27,031 bases of DNA from contig DAISJM010000048.1 of NCBI GenBank assembly GCA_036821485.1, positions 1 to 27,031 of the forward strand. Reading direction: 5' to 3'. This document shows, piece after piece, positions 14,814 through 22,524 of this stretch (the stretch's first letter is position 1; each line of letters begins with the position of its first letter). A program made the position numbers and the translations under genes. A model generated the notes under the pieces. The model saw only the letters and a list, made by a program, of their open reading frames with translations, was not told the DNA's origin and did no database searches. Source of the DNA: DAISJM01 sp036821485 (GTDB taxonomy: Bacteria; Verrucomicrobiota; Kiritimatiellia; CAIQIC01; JAGNIJ01).

Positions 14814-17036
14814 ATGGATGAAACGCTTTTTGTATCGATTCTGATACCGACGTCGAACCGGGCGGCGGCGCTCACGTGTCTTCTCTCCAGCTTCGCACAC
14901 ATCGACTACCCAAGAGATCGGCTCGAGATCATCATCGTCGATGATGGTTCGACGGATGCCACAAAAGATGTCACAAGCCGTGCCGCCAAGCTGCTCCAGC
15001 CCATACCCGTCCGCTACATCTTCATTCCAAAGTCGGACATCACGCACGCCAAGAATGCCGGATTGGCCCAGGCCGCTGGCGAGATCGTGGCGTTCACCGA
15101 CGACGATTGTACGGTGGAGCCGGGTTGGCTCACGGAACTCGTCCGGCCATTTGAAGACGCGTCAGTGGCGGTGGTGGGCGGACCTGATCGTGCACCCTCG
15201 GATTCGTCTCCATTTGAGGAAGCGGTGGATTACGCGATGACCGGGCTGGTCGGAACCGGCGGGGTTCGGCGGGGAGATGCGGAGGAGAAGCGGCTCGCAC
15301 GGTATCTGCCACGGGGCTGCAACATGGCTTTTCGGAGAAGCCTTGCCGCAGAACTGGGCGGGTTCGACACGTCCTTCTACAACGGCGAGGAGATCGATCT
15401 GGATTATCGAATGATCCAGGCCGGTCACCGAACTGTGTACGCGCCGGATGCCCGGGTCTGCCATCATCGACGAGCGACACCGCACACATTCGCGCGCCAG
15501 ATGTTTCACCGAGGGCTCACGCGCATGATGCTTTTTCGAAAGCATCCGGCATTCACCGAGTGGAGTTACTTTGCGCCGGCTGCGATGGTGATCTGCGCGA
15601 TCCTGCTGATGGCCGCGGCCCTCGTCTCGCACACGGCAGGCATCGTCCTCAAGTTCGCTTTGGCAGCCTATGCAGCACTGCTGGCGGGAACGATGATTCA
15701 TGCCGCTTGGAAGACGCGGCATATCGAGTCCGCGCTCACCGTCCCGCTGGTCATTGCGCTCCAACACACGTGCTATGGTTTGGGCGTGCTGGCCGCGCCA
15801 TTTACGTCGCGCTGGCGCTCGGTGCGGAGCTACCGCACCGGCCCGCTTCGCATCCTTATTTCCAATGATGGATTCGGACCCAACCAAGGCGATCGGGCCA
15901 TTCTCGAAGTCATGACAAGCGACCTCCGTGCCACCTTCCCCGGCGTCGAGATACGCGGCTTCTTGAATTCGTGGATGCCGACGCCCCGTGCGTTGCTCCG
16001 CTTCTGGCGGGACATGAGATGGGCCGACGTGTTCCTGTTGGGCGGCGGCCAGGTACTTCACGATCACACGTGTCTTCTCTTCCTCCTTGCGGCCTTGGGC
16101 AAACTAGCCATCGCCCGCTTCGCTGCCACCCCTGCAGTTTGCTACGCCATAGGCGCAGGCCCCATGGCCTCGCGACTCGGCCGACGTTTGACACGACACG
16201 CGCTGAATCGCGTGGAACTGATCCTCGCGCGCGATGAGGCCAGCGCCGCGCTGCTTCGGGAGATCGGCGTTCGGGCTGACCTGATCCATGTGACCGCGTG
16301 TCCGGCTTTTCGACTGGCCGCACAGCCGAGCGAGCGGGTCGAGACCCTCGTCCGTGATGCCCGGCGGGGCGGGGGGCCTCTCGTGGTGATATGTCCACGA
16401 CGCTGGTTCCAGTATGAGCATGGCCTTTTGCCCCTGCGATGGAAGATGTGGTATCGGCGAGAGCCCCCCGGCTCAGCCCAGTTCTCCCGGCTGCTGGATA
16501 CGCTGGCTGAACTGATCCGGCGCCTTGTGCACGAGCAGAAAGCCTACGTGCTGCTATTGCCCATGAAGCAATCCGCCGGAGGACGCGATCCGGGTCAGGA
16601 TGACGATGCGGTCTGCAGCGAACTTGCGCAACGTGCCGCGAACCCCGACGCGGTCCATGTAGTAAGCGGCGACATTGCGGCGGGCGAGGTCAAGTCGCTC
16701 CTTGGTCGCGCTGACGCCGTGGTGACGATGCGCATGCATGCTGCCATCATGGCCCTGCCTCAGCACGTGCCCTGCGTGGCACTCACGCTTTCATCGAAAT
16801 TCATGGATCTGTACCGGCGCCTCAGAATCGAGGATCTCGCGGTATCGATTGAATCAGCCACCCCGGACTTGCTCTTCGCCGCTGTAAGCCGCGCCTTGGA
16901 GTATGCTCCGCGCATGGGAACGCTTCTGCATGAACCGCTTGCCGACACGATCACACGTTCAACTGAAAACGCGTACCTGCTGCAGCAATGGGTGAAAGGG
17001 CATCTCCGGCCTGAAAGCACGGGCGAGATCGGATGA
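14814..17036 (+). CDS. Fusion: family 2 glycosyltransferase + polysaccharide pyruvyltransferase
   Basis: One 740-residue frame carries two enzymes. Residues 1-250 are a GT2 domain with VSILIPTSNR, the nucleotide motif IIIVDDGSTD (39-48), TDDDCT (95-100), and an acceptor-side GEEIDLDYR (191-199). About three membrane helices follow (253-273, 277-296, 308-330). Residues 344 to about 710 are a CsaB-type polysaccharide pyruvyltransferase with ISNDGFGPNQGDRAILE (NxGD signature at 357-360), LLGGGQVLHD, YAIGAGPM and MRMHAAIMALPQHVPCVALT. The predicted roles are transfer of a sugar at the inner membrane and ketal pyruvylation of the glycan from phosphoenolpyruvate. The start at 14814 has AGGA six bases upstream. 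It overlaps the next gene by four bases and is divergent from the radical SAM gene (75 bp). Confidence 0.87.
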   Translation: MDETLFVSILIPTSNRAAALTCLLSSFAHIDYPRDRLEIIIVDDGSTDATKDVTSRAAKLLQPIPVRYIFIPKSDITHAKNAGLAQAAGEIVAFTDDDCTVEPGWLTELVRPFEDASVAVVGGPDRAPSDSSPFEEAVDYAMTGLVGTGGVRRGDAEEKRLARYLPRGCNMAFRRSLAAELGGFDTSFYNGEEIDLDYRMIQAGHRTVYAPDARVCHHRRATPHTFARQMFHRGLTRMMLFRKHPAFTEWSYFAPAAMVICAILLMAAALVSHTAGIVLKFALAAYAALLAGTMIHAAWKTRHIESALTVPLVIALQHTCYGLGVLAAPFTSRWRSVRSYRTGPLRILISNDGFGPNQGDRAILEVMTSDLRATFPGVEIRGFLNSWMPTPRALLRFWRDMRWADVFLLGGGQVLHDHTCLLFLLAALGKLAIARFAATPAVCYAIGAGPMASRLGRRLTRHALNRVELILARDEASAALLREIGVRADLIHVTACPAFRLAAQPSERVETLVRDARRGGGPLVVICPRRWFQYEHGLLPLRWKMWYRREPPGSAQFSRLLDTLAELIRRLVHEQKAYVLLLPMKQSAGGRDPGQDDDAVCSELAQRAANPDAVHVVSGDIAAGEVKSLLGRADAVVTMRMHAAIMALPQHVPCVALTLSSKFMDLYRRLRIEDLAVSIESATPDLLFAAVSRALEYAPRMGTLLHEPLADTITRSTENAYLLQQWVKGHLRPESTGEIG

Positions 17037-18409
17037 AGCGGAAGGTCATCCTAATCACCGTTGATTCCCTGCGTGCGGACTGTGTGGGTCCGCAGCGGGG
17101 GGAATCCCTTACGCCGCAGATTGATGCATGGGCGGCAAAGGGCATCCGCTTCGGTCAAGCCATTGCCAACGGGCCACTGACCAGCGCATCGTTTCCGGCC
17201 ATCCTCAGGTCGCGTCATGGATCACACGGCGGCGACACCAGTTCTCTCTCCCTCGCTGGCATTCTGGCCTCCCATGGCTACCGCACCGGCGCATTCGTCG
17301 CGGCCAACCCGTACGTGTCAGGCCTCGCCGGATACGCGGCAGGTTTTGAAGTGTTCAAGGACTGGATGGGCGAGGGTGGCGCCCACATCACACAAACGTT
17401 CAAAGGCATTGCGGGAACCGGCGGGCTATTCAGGAAAATGCTCGGCTGGCGGCGACTGCCTGCGCTGCAGTTTCTGAACGGCCTTCGCGGAAACCGCCGG
17501 CGGCCGTTCCCCGCCGGGGATGTCGTGACGAATGAAGCCACGTCCTGGGCGCGTGGGGTAAACGGCCCCTTCTTCCTCTGGGTCCATCTGATGGATCTTC
17601 ATTATCCCTATCTGGCGCAGCATCGTGAAGACGGGGTGTCGAAGGCGATGTTTGTCATCGCGCTGCTGGCGACGCTGCTGGGCATGCGCAGCGTGACAGC
17701 CCGCGTCATGCGGCGGTTGTATGAACAGCGCGTGCGCGATGTGGACCAGATGGTGGGGCGGCTGGTTCGCGAGTTGGGTGATGACGCCGTGGTCATCTTT
17801 ACGGCGGACCATGGCGAGCAATTCGGCGAGCGCGGCCGGTTTGCTCATCCGGCATCGCTCTTCGACGAACAACTGCGCGTCCCTCTGGCCGTGACCGGAA
17901 CGGGCGTGACGCCCTGCGAGTGCAACGGCCAGTTTGCGCTGATCGATCTCGCCCCGACTCTGCTGGGCCTGCTGGGATTGCCTGCGGCTGCTGCGTTTGA
18001 GGGCCGGGATCATTCCGCGGCCTTGCACAAGCAGGGGCAAGGGGTTCTCTCCGACGTGGTGATTTCGGAGGCTGTACACGTTGGACATGGCCAGGTGCCG
18101 GATCATCTCTCGGGTGCCACGACGCAGGCGGACGGGAAATTGTACCGGACGTTCTCCGCCCGCACGCCGGACTGGAAATATGTGATCGACGAAGAGGGAC
18201 CACGCGAGCTGTTGTTCGATCTGCGTCAGGATCCCGGCGAACTGCGCAATGTGATCGGGCTGCAGCCGGCAGAGGCGGCCCGGATGAGGGCTTGCGTCGC
18301 GTCGCATCGCGCGCTCGCGCAAACCGCCGCTGCCGATGGACGGCCGGCACTCACTCCAGAGGAAGAGCAGTTGATGAAGAAACAGCTTGAAGACTTGGGC
18401 TATCTGTAG
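17033..18409 (+). CDS. Sulfatase-fold (alkaline phosphatase superfamily) enzyme with Thr at nucleophile position
   Basis: The 458-residue protein has the superfamily metal motifs: LITVDSLRADC (D11) at the N-terminus and TADHGE (D259, H260) later, followed by the usual LFDEQLRVPLAV. True sulfatases have C/S-x-P-x-R for formylglycine; here the aligned segment is GPLTSASFPAIL, placing T50 at the nucleophile position. Thr is the nucleophile in phosphoethanolamine and phosphoglycerol transferases (EptA, LtaS) of the same superfamily. It lacks an obvious signal peptide or membrane anchor, unlike those enzymes, so a cytoplasmic phospho- or sulfo-hydrolase or transferase is equally possible. Its ATG overlaps the upstream TGA by four bases, showing translational coupling with the fusion gene. 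Confidence 0.83.
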   Translation: MKRKVILITVDSLRADCVGPQRGESLTPQIDAWAAKGIRFGQAIANGPLTSASFPAILRSRHGSHGGDTSSLSLAGILASHGYRTGAFVAANPYVSGLAGYAAGFEVFKDWMGEGGAHITQTFKGIAGTGGLFRKMLGWRRLPALQFLNGLRGNRRRPFPAGDVVTNEATSWARGVNGPFFLWVHLMDLHYPYLAQHREDGVSKAMFVIALLATLLGMRSVTARVMRRLYEQRVRDVDQMVGRLVRELGDDAVVIFTADHGEQFGERGRFAHPASLFDEQLRVPLAVTGTGVTPCECNGQFALIDLAPTLLGLLGLPAAAAFEGRDHSAALHKQGQGVLSDVVISEAVHVGHGQVPDHLSGATTQADGKLYRTFSARTPDWKYVIDEEGPRELLFDLRQDPGELRNVIGLQPAEAARMRACVASHRALAQTAAADGRPALTPEEEQLMKKQLEDLGYL

Positions 18410-18422
18410 CTCTGATGTAGCC

Positions 18423-19694
18423 ATGAGCATTCTTGCAACGGCTGACATCCTGCTGAGCACCCGGGCATCGGCGGCCACCCTGAGGCGAAAGGCCGACGCA
18501 CGCCTTCGCCGTCTTGTCGAATTCGCCGCAGCCAAAGTGCCGTACTATCGCGAGTTGTTCCGCGGCGTTGGACTCAAGGCCTCTGACATCCACGGGGTCG
18601 ACGATCTTCGGCGCATTCCGATCACCTCCCGGGACGACATCCAAGGCCGGCCGATCGAGGACTTTACGCCCGAGGGGATGGATGCATCAAAGCTCGCAAC
18701 GTATACGACCAGTGGCTCGTCGGGCAAGCCCCTGACCGTTCGGCAAACGCCGGGTGACAAGGCCGTGAACCAGGCACTGCTGCTCCGGGCCATGGTCCGA
18801 TGGGGCATGAGGCCCTGGCACAGCAAGATGAGCGTGAGGACCAAGAACCTTTCCGACAAGGATCCGTCCTGGCATGGCCGGCTCGGTCTCTTCAGGCGGC
18901 ACTGGATGTCAACCCGCTGGCCGCCGGATCGGTGGGTAACCGAGTTGCAGAAGATCAACCCGGACTTCATTTTCACGTATTGCCTGACCCTGCGACTCAT
19001 GGCGCAGGCGATTCACGAGAGGGGCATCACCAACGTTCGCCCGCGTTGCATCATGAGCTCGTCCGGCGTTCTCGACGATGCCACGCGGAAGGAAATCGGC
19101 GAGATGTTTCACTGCCCGGTGTGCGATGTTTACGCGTCATGGGAAGGTGGCATGCTCGCGTGGGAGTGTCTCGAGTGCGATGGTTATCATGTCAACTCGG
19201 ATTGGGCCGTGATGGAGGTCCTCAAGGGCGGCGAACCGGCTTTGCCGGGCGAGCAGGGGGAAGTGGTCGTCACCAATCTTCATTCCTACGGTATGCCGAT
19301 CATCCGTTACCAGCAGGGCGACACCGTGGTGGTGAGCGGGCAAAAGCACACCTGCGGTTGCCATCTTCCGCTCATCGACGAAATCTGCGGCCGAACGGCC
19401 GACATGATCGTGCTCCCGTCAGGGCGCTATGCATCGCCGCATGCGTTCATGGTCATGATCGATCACGTGCCGGGCATACAGCAGTGGCGGCTGATCCAGA
19501 AGGAGAAGGCCCGGTTCATTCTCGAGGTCGTCGCAAGCCCTGACTTCGACAGCAAGGCAGAGGAAGTGATACGGAAGGACCTGTTCAACCTGGTCGGCCG
19601 CCCTGTTTCGCTGGAAGTTGTCCGAGTGGCCTCGTTGCCTGAGTCGGAGGGAGGCAAGCGACGCTTCGTGGTGTGCGAAGTGAAAGTCACTTAA
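18423..19694 (+). CDS. PaaK/CapK-like adenylate-forming ligase
   Basis: A 423-residue member of the ANL superfamily near phenylacetate-CoA ligase and CapK. The family start FAAAKVPYYRELF (34-46), the AMP-binding loop TTSGSSGKP (95-103), and the central DVYASWEGGMLAWECLECDG are all recognisable, as is YGMPIIRYQQGDTV. It should activate a carboxylic acid as an acyl-adenylate, then pass it to CoA or another acceptor. CapK-like relatives occur in capsule loci, where their substrate is rarely known. I take ATG 18423; the frame also allows a TTG at 18387, inside the preceding gene. It follows the sulfatase-fold gene by 13 bases and precedes the U32-like gene by 8, so the four plus-strand genes look like one operon. 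Confidence 0.87.
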   Translation: MSILATADILLSTRASAATLRRKADARLRRLVEFAAAKVPYYRELFRGVGLKASDIHGVDDLRRIPITSRDDIQGRPIEDFTPEGMDASKLATYTTSGSSGKPLTVRQTPGDKAVNQALLLRAMVRWGMRPWHSKMSVRTKNLSDKDPSWHGRLGLFRRHWMSTRWPPDRWVTELQKINPDFIFTYCLTLRLMAQAIHERGITNVRPRCIMSSSGVLDDATRKEIGEMFHCPVCDVYASWEGGMLAWECLECDGYHVNSDWAVMEVLKGGEPALPGEQGEVVVTNLHSYGMPIIRYQQGDTVVVSGQKHTCGCHLPLIDEICGRTADMIVLPSGRYASPHAFMVMIDHVPGIQQWRLIQKEKARFILEVVASPDFDSKAEEVIRKDLFNLVGRPVSLEVVRVASLPESEGGKRRFVVCEVKVT

Positions 19695-19702
19695 GACAGA
19701 TC

Positions 19703-20578
19703 ATGAGCACTGATAAGCTCCACTTCTGCGTATCCGTTCGCCGATGCCGTCCCGCCAGCGTGGCAGACGCCTTCGAGCACGCGGGCCGGATGGACGAGTT
19801 GGCGAGCGTGTTCGGCTTTCTCTTCGAATCACCGCTGAACGGTGGACGCAATCGCGAAGCCTCCATTCCCATTACGCCGGAGGAGATCGAGGCGTTGAAT
19901 AAGCGGTCCGTGGGCTACTCGTTCACGCTGACCAGCACGGCTGCCGCACCCGAGCACCTTCGCGACCGCTGGACCAACGAGATGCTTCGCCGTTTCGAGA
20001 ACCCGCTCAACAGCGTCGTCGTGTCGATGCCAATGGTGGAGAACTACGTCCGCGAGAAGTACCCCTCGTACAAGCTTCGCGCATCGTGCATTTACAATCT
20101 GAAGACACCCGACGAGATCAACGCGGCCTGCGAGCGCTTCGACATGGTCACCCCGTGGCCGGACATCAATGACCACGACGATCAGTTGCTCGCATTGACG
20201 TCAAAGGACAAGATATTGCTGTTTGGAACGCAGATCTGTCTCAAGAACTGTGGAGATCACCGGTTGCGGCATTACTATTTTTGGTCGCTGGACCATATCG
20301 CATACTACAACCGGCGGGAATACGGCGTACCGTATCATCCCGGCGATTACCACTGGCACTTTCGTCCTCCGTGCCAAGGGCGCTCATACCCGACTCAGAT
20401 GGAGGATCTGGAACGCTTTCGCCGCCTCGGGTTCAGAAACATCAAGATCACCCAATTCGATCCGTTCTCGGAAAGCTACCTTGGACTAAAGCGCAGCACG
20501 GGGAAAAAGCTCTGGACCTTCCTGCGGCGCAGGGTCTGGAAACGTCCATCGTTGCTGCAGGCACGGCCCACGGCCTAG
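19703..20578 (+). CDS. U32-like (UbiU/peptidase U32 fold) cysteine protein
   Basis: A 291-residue protein I place tentatively in the U32-like TIM-barrel group (collagenase-like peptidase, UbiU/UbiV, TrhP). The support is a late QICLKNCGDHRLRHYYF segment, matching the NxxCxxxCPxRxxH-type signature, a further Cys in RPPCQGR, and the downstream LERFRRLGFRNIKITQFDP, which resembles the usual GI..KIEGR end. In characterised U32 proteins conserved Cys residues often hold an Fe-S cluster and support hydroxylation rather than proteolysis. I start at ATG 19703, eight bases after the ligase stop. Its TAG stop is shared as CTAG with the opposite gene. The substrate is unknown. Confidence 0.6.
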   Translation: MSTDKLHFCVSVRRCRPASVADAFEHAGRMDELASVFGFLFESPLNGGRNREASIPITPEEIEALNKRSVGYSFTLTSTAAAPEHLRDRWTNEMLRRFENPLNSVVVSMPMVENYVREKYPSYKLRASCIYNLKTPDEINAACERFDMVTPWPDINDHDDQLLALTSKDKILLFGTQICLKNCGDHRLRHYYFWSLDHIAYYNRREYGVPYHPGDYHWHFRPPCQGRSYPTQMEDLERFRRLGFRNIKITQFDPFSESYLGLKRSTGKKLWTFLRRRVWKRPSLLQARPTA

Positions 20579-21885
20579 CCCGTCAGCCCGGAGTAGGGAA
20601 CGACCTCCAGTCCATGCTTTGCCATGGCATCCATGTACACCTTGTGTGGGTGGAAGTGGTGCATGAACTGCTCACCGATATCGATCTCGGTCGACATTTT
20701 CTCCAGATCGTTGCAGTCGAAACCCATTTCGGCCTTCACCCGAGCGCGCAGCGCCGCCGTATCCACGCCCTTCGCGTCCAGCGCGCGAAGGGTGGCCGGC
20801 AGATAGCCGCCGGGCCCCAATTTAACTTCCGTGGAGGTGAACACGCCTGCCACGTCGATGGACAGGAGTTGTGATTCCAGCGACACGCGACAATTCGGAA
20901 AGACCCAGACAGCTCCCTTTGGGAGGGACAGGAAATAGACCGCAGAGAGGAAGGGGAACACCGTTTCCGCGTCCAGGATCTGAGACGGCCGCTTATCCGT
21001 CCTCGGCGTCGTGATCTGGTTCCACACCGGCATGCCAATGACAATGGGGCGCCGCCGGTCGTTGCCAAATTCGCGGAGCAGATGACGAACGTGCTGAATC
21101 GTCATCAGAAACTCGTAGTTGATGTCCGGGTTCAGCCCCATCATGAAACCGAGCCCGACATTCACCCCGGCCCGCATGGCCCGCTCCTGGGAGGATACGC
21201 GGAACCCATACCCATCGCCGATCGCTCCAAGCTTCCATTGTTCGTTGATGCCGCGAGCCTTCGGGCCTGCCAGGATCTTCTGCTTGTAGAGATCGGGATC
21301 GTACGTTTCCTGCCACACCAGCATGGCATCCACTCCGTAGCCCTTCCAATCGCGATAGTGCTGCTCGGTGACCGCCATGCTGCACACGCACACTTGCCCG
21401 TCCATGCGCCGTTCCTGGATCAGCCCGCGTACCGACCGAGCAAGACCGGGCAGTTCCTCGCGCACAAACTGGAAATCATCGCCGCCAACCAGTTCGATGT
21501 AGCCAATGCCGAGGTCGAGCAGGTACTTCACCTGCTCGAGCACAAGGTCAGGGGTGATCTTCGTGCGCGGAATATCCGGATTGGATGCGCGCCATCCGCA
21601 GAACAGGCAATCGGATGAGCACCGGTTGGACACCTCGACCGGGGCCATGACAGTGACCTTGTTGCCAAATATGCGTCGCCGCGCCGCGCGAGATGCATCG
21701 AGTACGGTTTCGCGCAGGGAAGGGAACTCCGGGGAATACAGGAGGTTGAACAGCCGATTCGACTCTGGGACCGAGAGGCTGTCTGCCGCGCCCTTGGCCA
21801 GCAGGTCGGCCAGTTCGGCGGGGTCCGGATCGCTCAGGTCCCGGCCGATCGAGCGCGCATCCTTGATGTAGGTTTTCCAAGACAT
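20575..21885 (-). CDS. ThiH/HydG/BioB-like radical SAM protein
   Basis: A 436-residue radical SAM enzyme. The cluster motif is CSSDCLFC (C89, C93, C96) after VEVSNR, and the barrel has IGYIELVGGDDF and NVGLGFMMGL, close to the ThiH/HydG/BioB group with its C-terminal BATS-like region. HydG carries an extra C-terminal CxxC cluster; none is seen here, so it is not HydG. ThiH makes dehydroglycine from tyrosine for thiamine, but no thiamine genes are nearby, so another substrate is likely. ATG 21885 has GGAAG five bases upstream; an in-frame GTG at 21897 is the alternative. It is the last gene of a minus-strand group after the sulfotransferase (69-bp gap). Confidence 0.8.
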   Translation of the reverse strand: MSWKTYIKDARSIGRDLSDPDPAELADLLAKGAADSLSVPESNRLFNLLYSPEFPSLRETVLDASRAARRRIFGNKVTVMAPVEVSNRCSSDCLFCGWRASNPDIPRTKITPDLVLEQVKYLLDLGIGYIELVGGDDFQFVREELPGLARSVRGLIQERRMDGQVCVCSMAVTEQHYRDWKGYGVDAMLVWQETYDPDLYKQKILAGPKARGINEQWKLGAIGDGYGFRVSSQERAMRAGVNVGLGFMMGLNPDINYEFLMTIQHVRHLLREFGNDRRRPIVIGMPVWNQITTPRTDKRPSQILDAETVFPFLSAVYFLSLPKGAVWVFPNCRVSLESQLLSIDVAGVFTSTEVKLGPGGYLPATLRALDAKGVDTAALRARVKAEMGFDCNDLEKMSTEIDIGEQFMHHFHPHKVYMDAMAKHGLEVVPYSGLTG

Positions 21886-21934
21886 CGTTTCTTCCACCCC
21901 ATGCTGAAGTTCTATGTTCCTTTTTTATCCACCC

Positions 21935-21956
21935 AACGCAAGCCTGCGATTGCGTT
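21935..21956 (-). other. Hairpin between sulfotransferase and radical SAM genes
   Basis: aacgcaa (21935-21941) and ttgcgtt (21950-21956) form a 7-bp stem with an 8-base loop overlapping the sulfotransferase stop. In the direction of transcription it is followed by an A-rich, not T-rich, run, so it is not a typical terminator. Confidence 0.35.
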
Positions 21957-22524
21957 ATCCCTTGTTGTGAACGTTGCGATAGAGCTGCGCATTCACGGCC
22001 GCGGCCATCTTGTCGGCGTCCAAGGATCCGCCGAGAAACGCCGCCACGTTGCGCGCCTGGTCCAGGGACTGCCGGATCACTTCCGCGTACTGAACATTCA
22101 GTACCTTGAAGTTGGGTTGCGCCGAGAGCCAGCCTTGCGTTCGCTCAAGATGCTTCGAGAAGATGTCCTTCATCTTGTCATCGGGAAGCGCTGCACCACT
22201 CTGTCCGCGCCGTACGAGCATTTCCCGTTGCGACCGGAGGACCTCGTCCAGATCGCGCAGCATGAAGATGGTGTAGTAATCGCGTCCAGGCGGAAGGTCC
22301 GGAAGCAATTGCGTGATGACCTTGACGGCTTTGCCCTCAGCCTGGTCCAGCCATGAGGCGTCCGTCTTCAGCTTCTTCACCCGTTCGAACTCAAAGTAAC
22401 CGAGCGGATTGTCGTCATCCGCCTTCCGTTGCTCGTCTGCCAGCAGGGGCATACCGCCCGCGCGAAGCATCTGCATCATCATCGAGGTTCCAGAACGCGG
22501 CAGGCCCGACACAATGGTAATCAT
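21955..22524 (-). CDS. PAPS-dependent sulfotransferase family protein
   Basis: A short 189-residue protein with the two nucleotide-binding elements of sulfotransferases: the 5'-phosphosulfate loop GLPRSGTSMMMQML (7-20) and the 3'-phosphate region MLRDLDEVLRSQREML. Proteins of this group move sulfate from PAPS to sugars, lipids or peptides. Some short bacterial members with this motif have unproven activity. Its ATG overlaps the stop of the membrane protein by four bases (22521-22524), indicating coupling. In this locus a glycan or glycolipid acceptor is the natural guess. No PAPS synthesis genes are seen. Confidence 0.83.
   Translation of the reverse strand: MITIVSGLPRSGTSMMMQMLRAGGMPLLADEQRKADDDNPLGYFEFERVKKLKTDASWLDQAEGKAVKVITQLLPDLPPGRDYYTIFMLRDLDEVLRSQREMLVRRGQSGAALPDDKMKDIFSKHLERTQGWLSAQPNFKVLNVQYAEVIRQSLDQARNVAAFLGGSLDADKMAAAVNAQLYRNVHNKG

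Noticed and set aside
17033..18409. Formylglycine sulfatase
   Set aside because: The C/S-x-P-x-R signature is absent; the matching segment is TSASFPA, so I name it sulfatase-fold rather than sulfatase.
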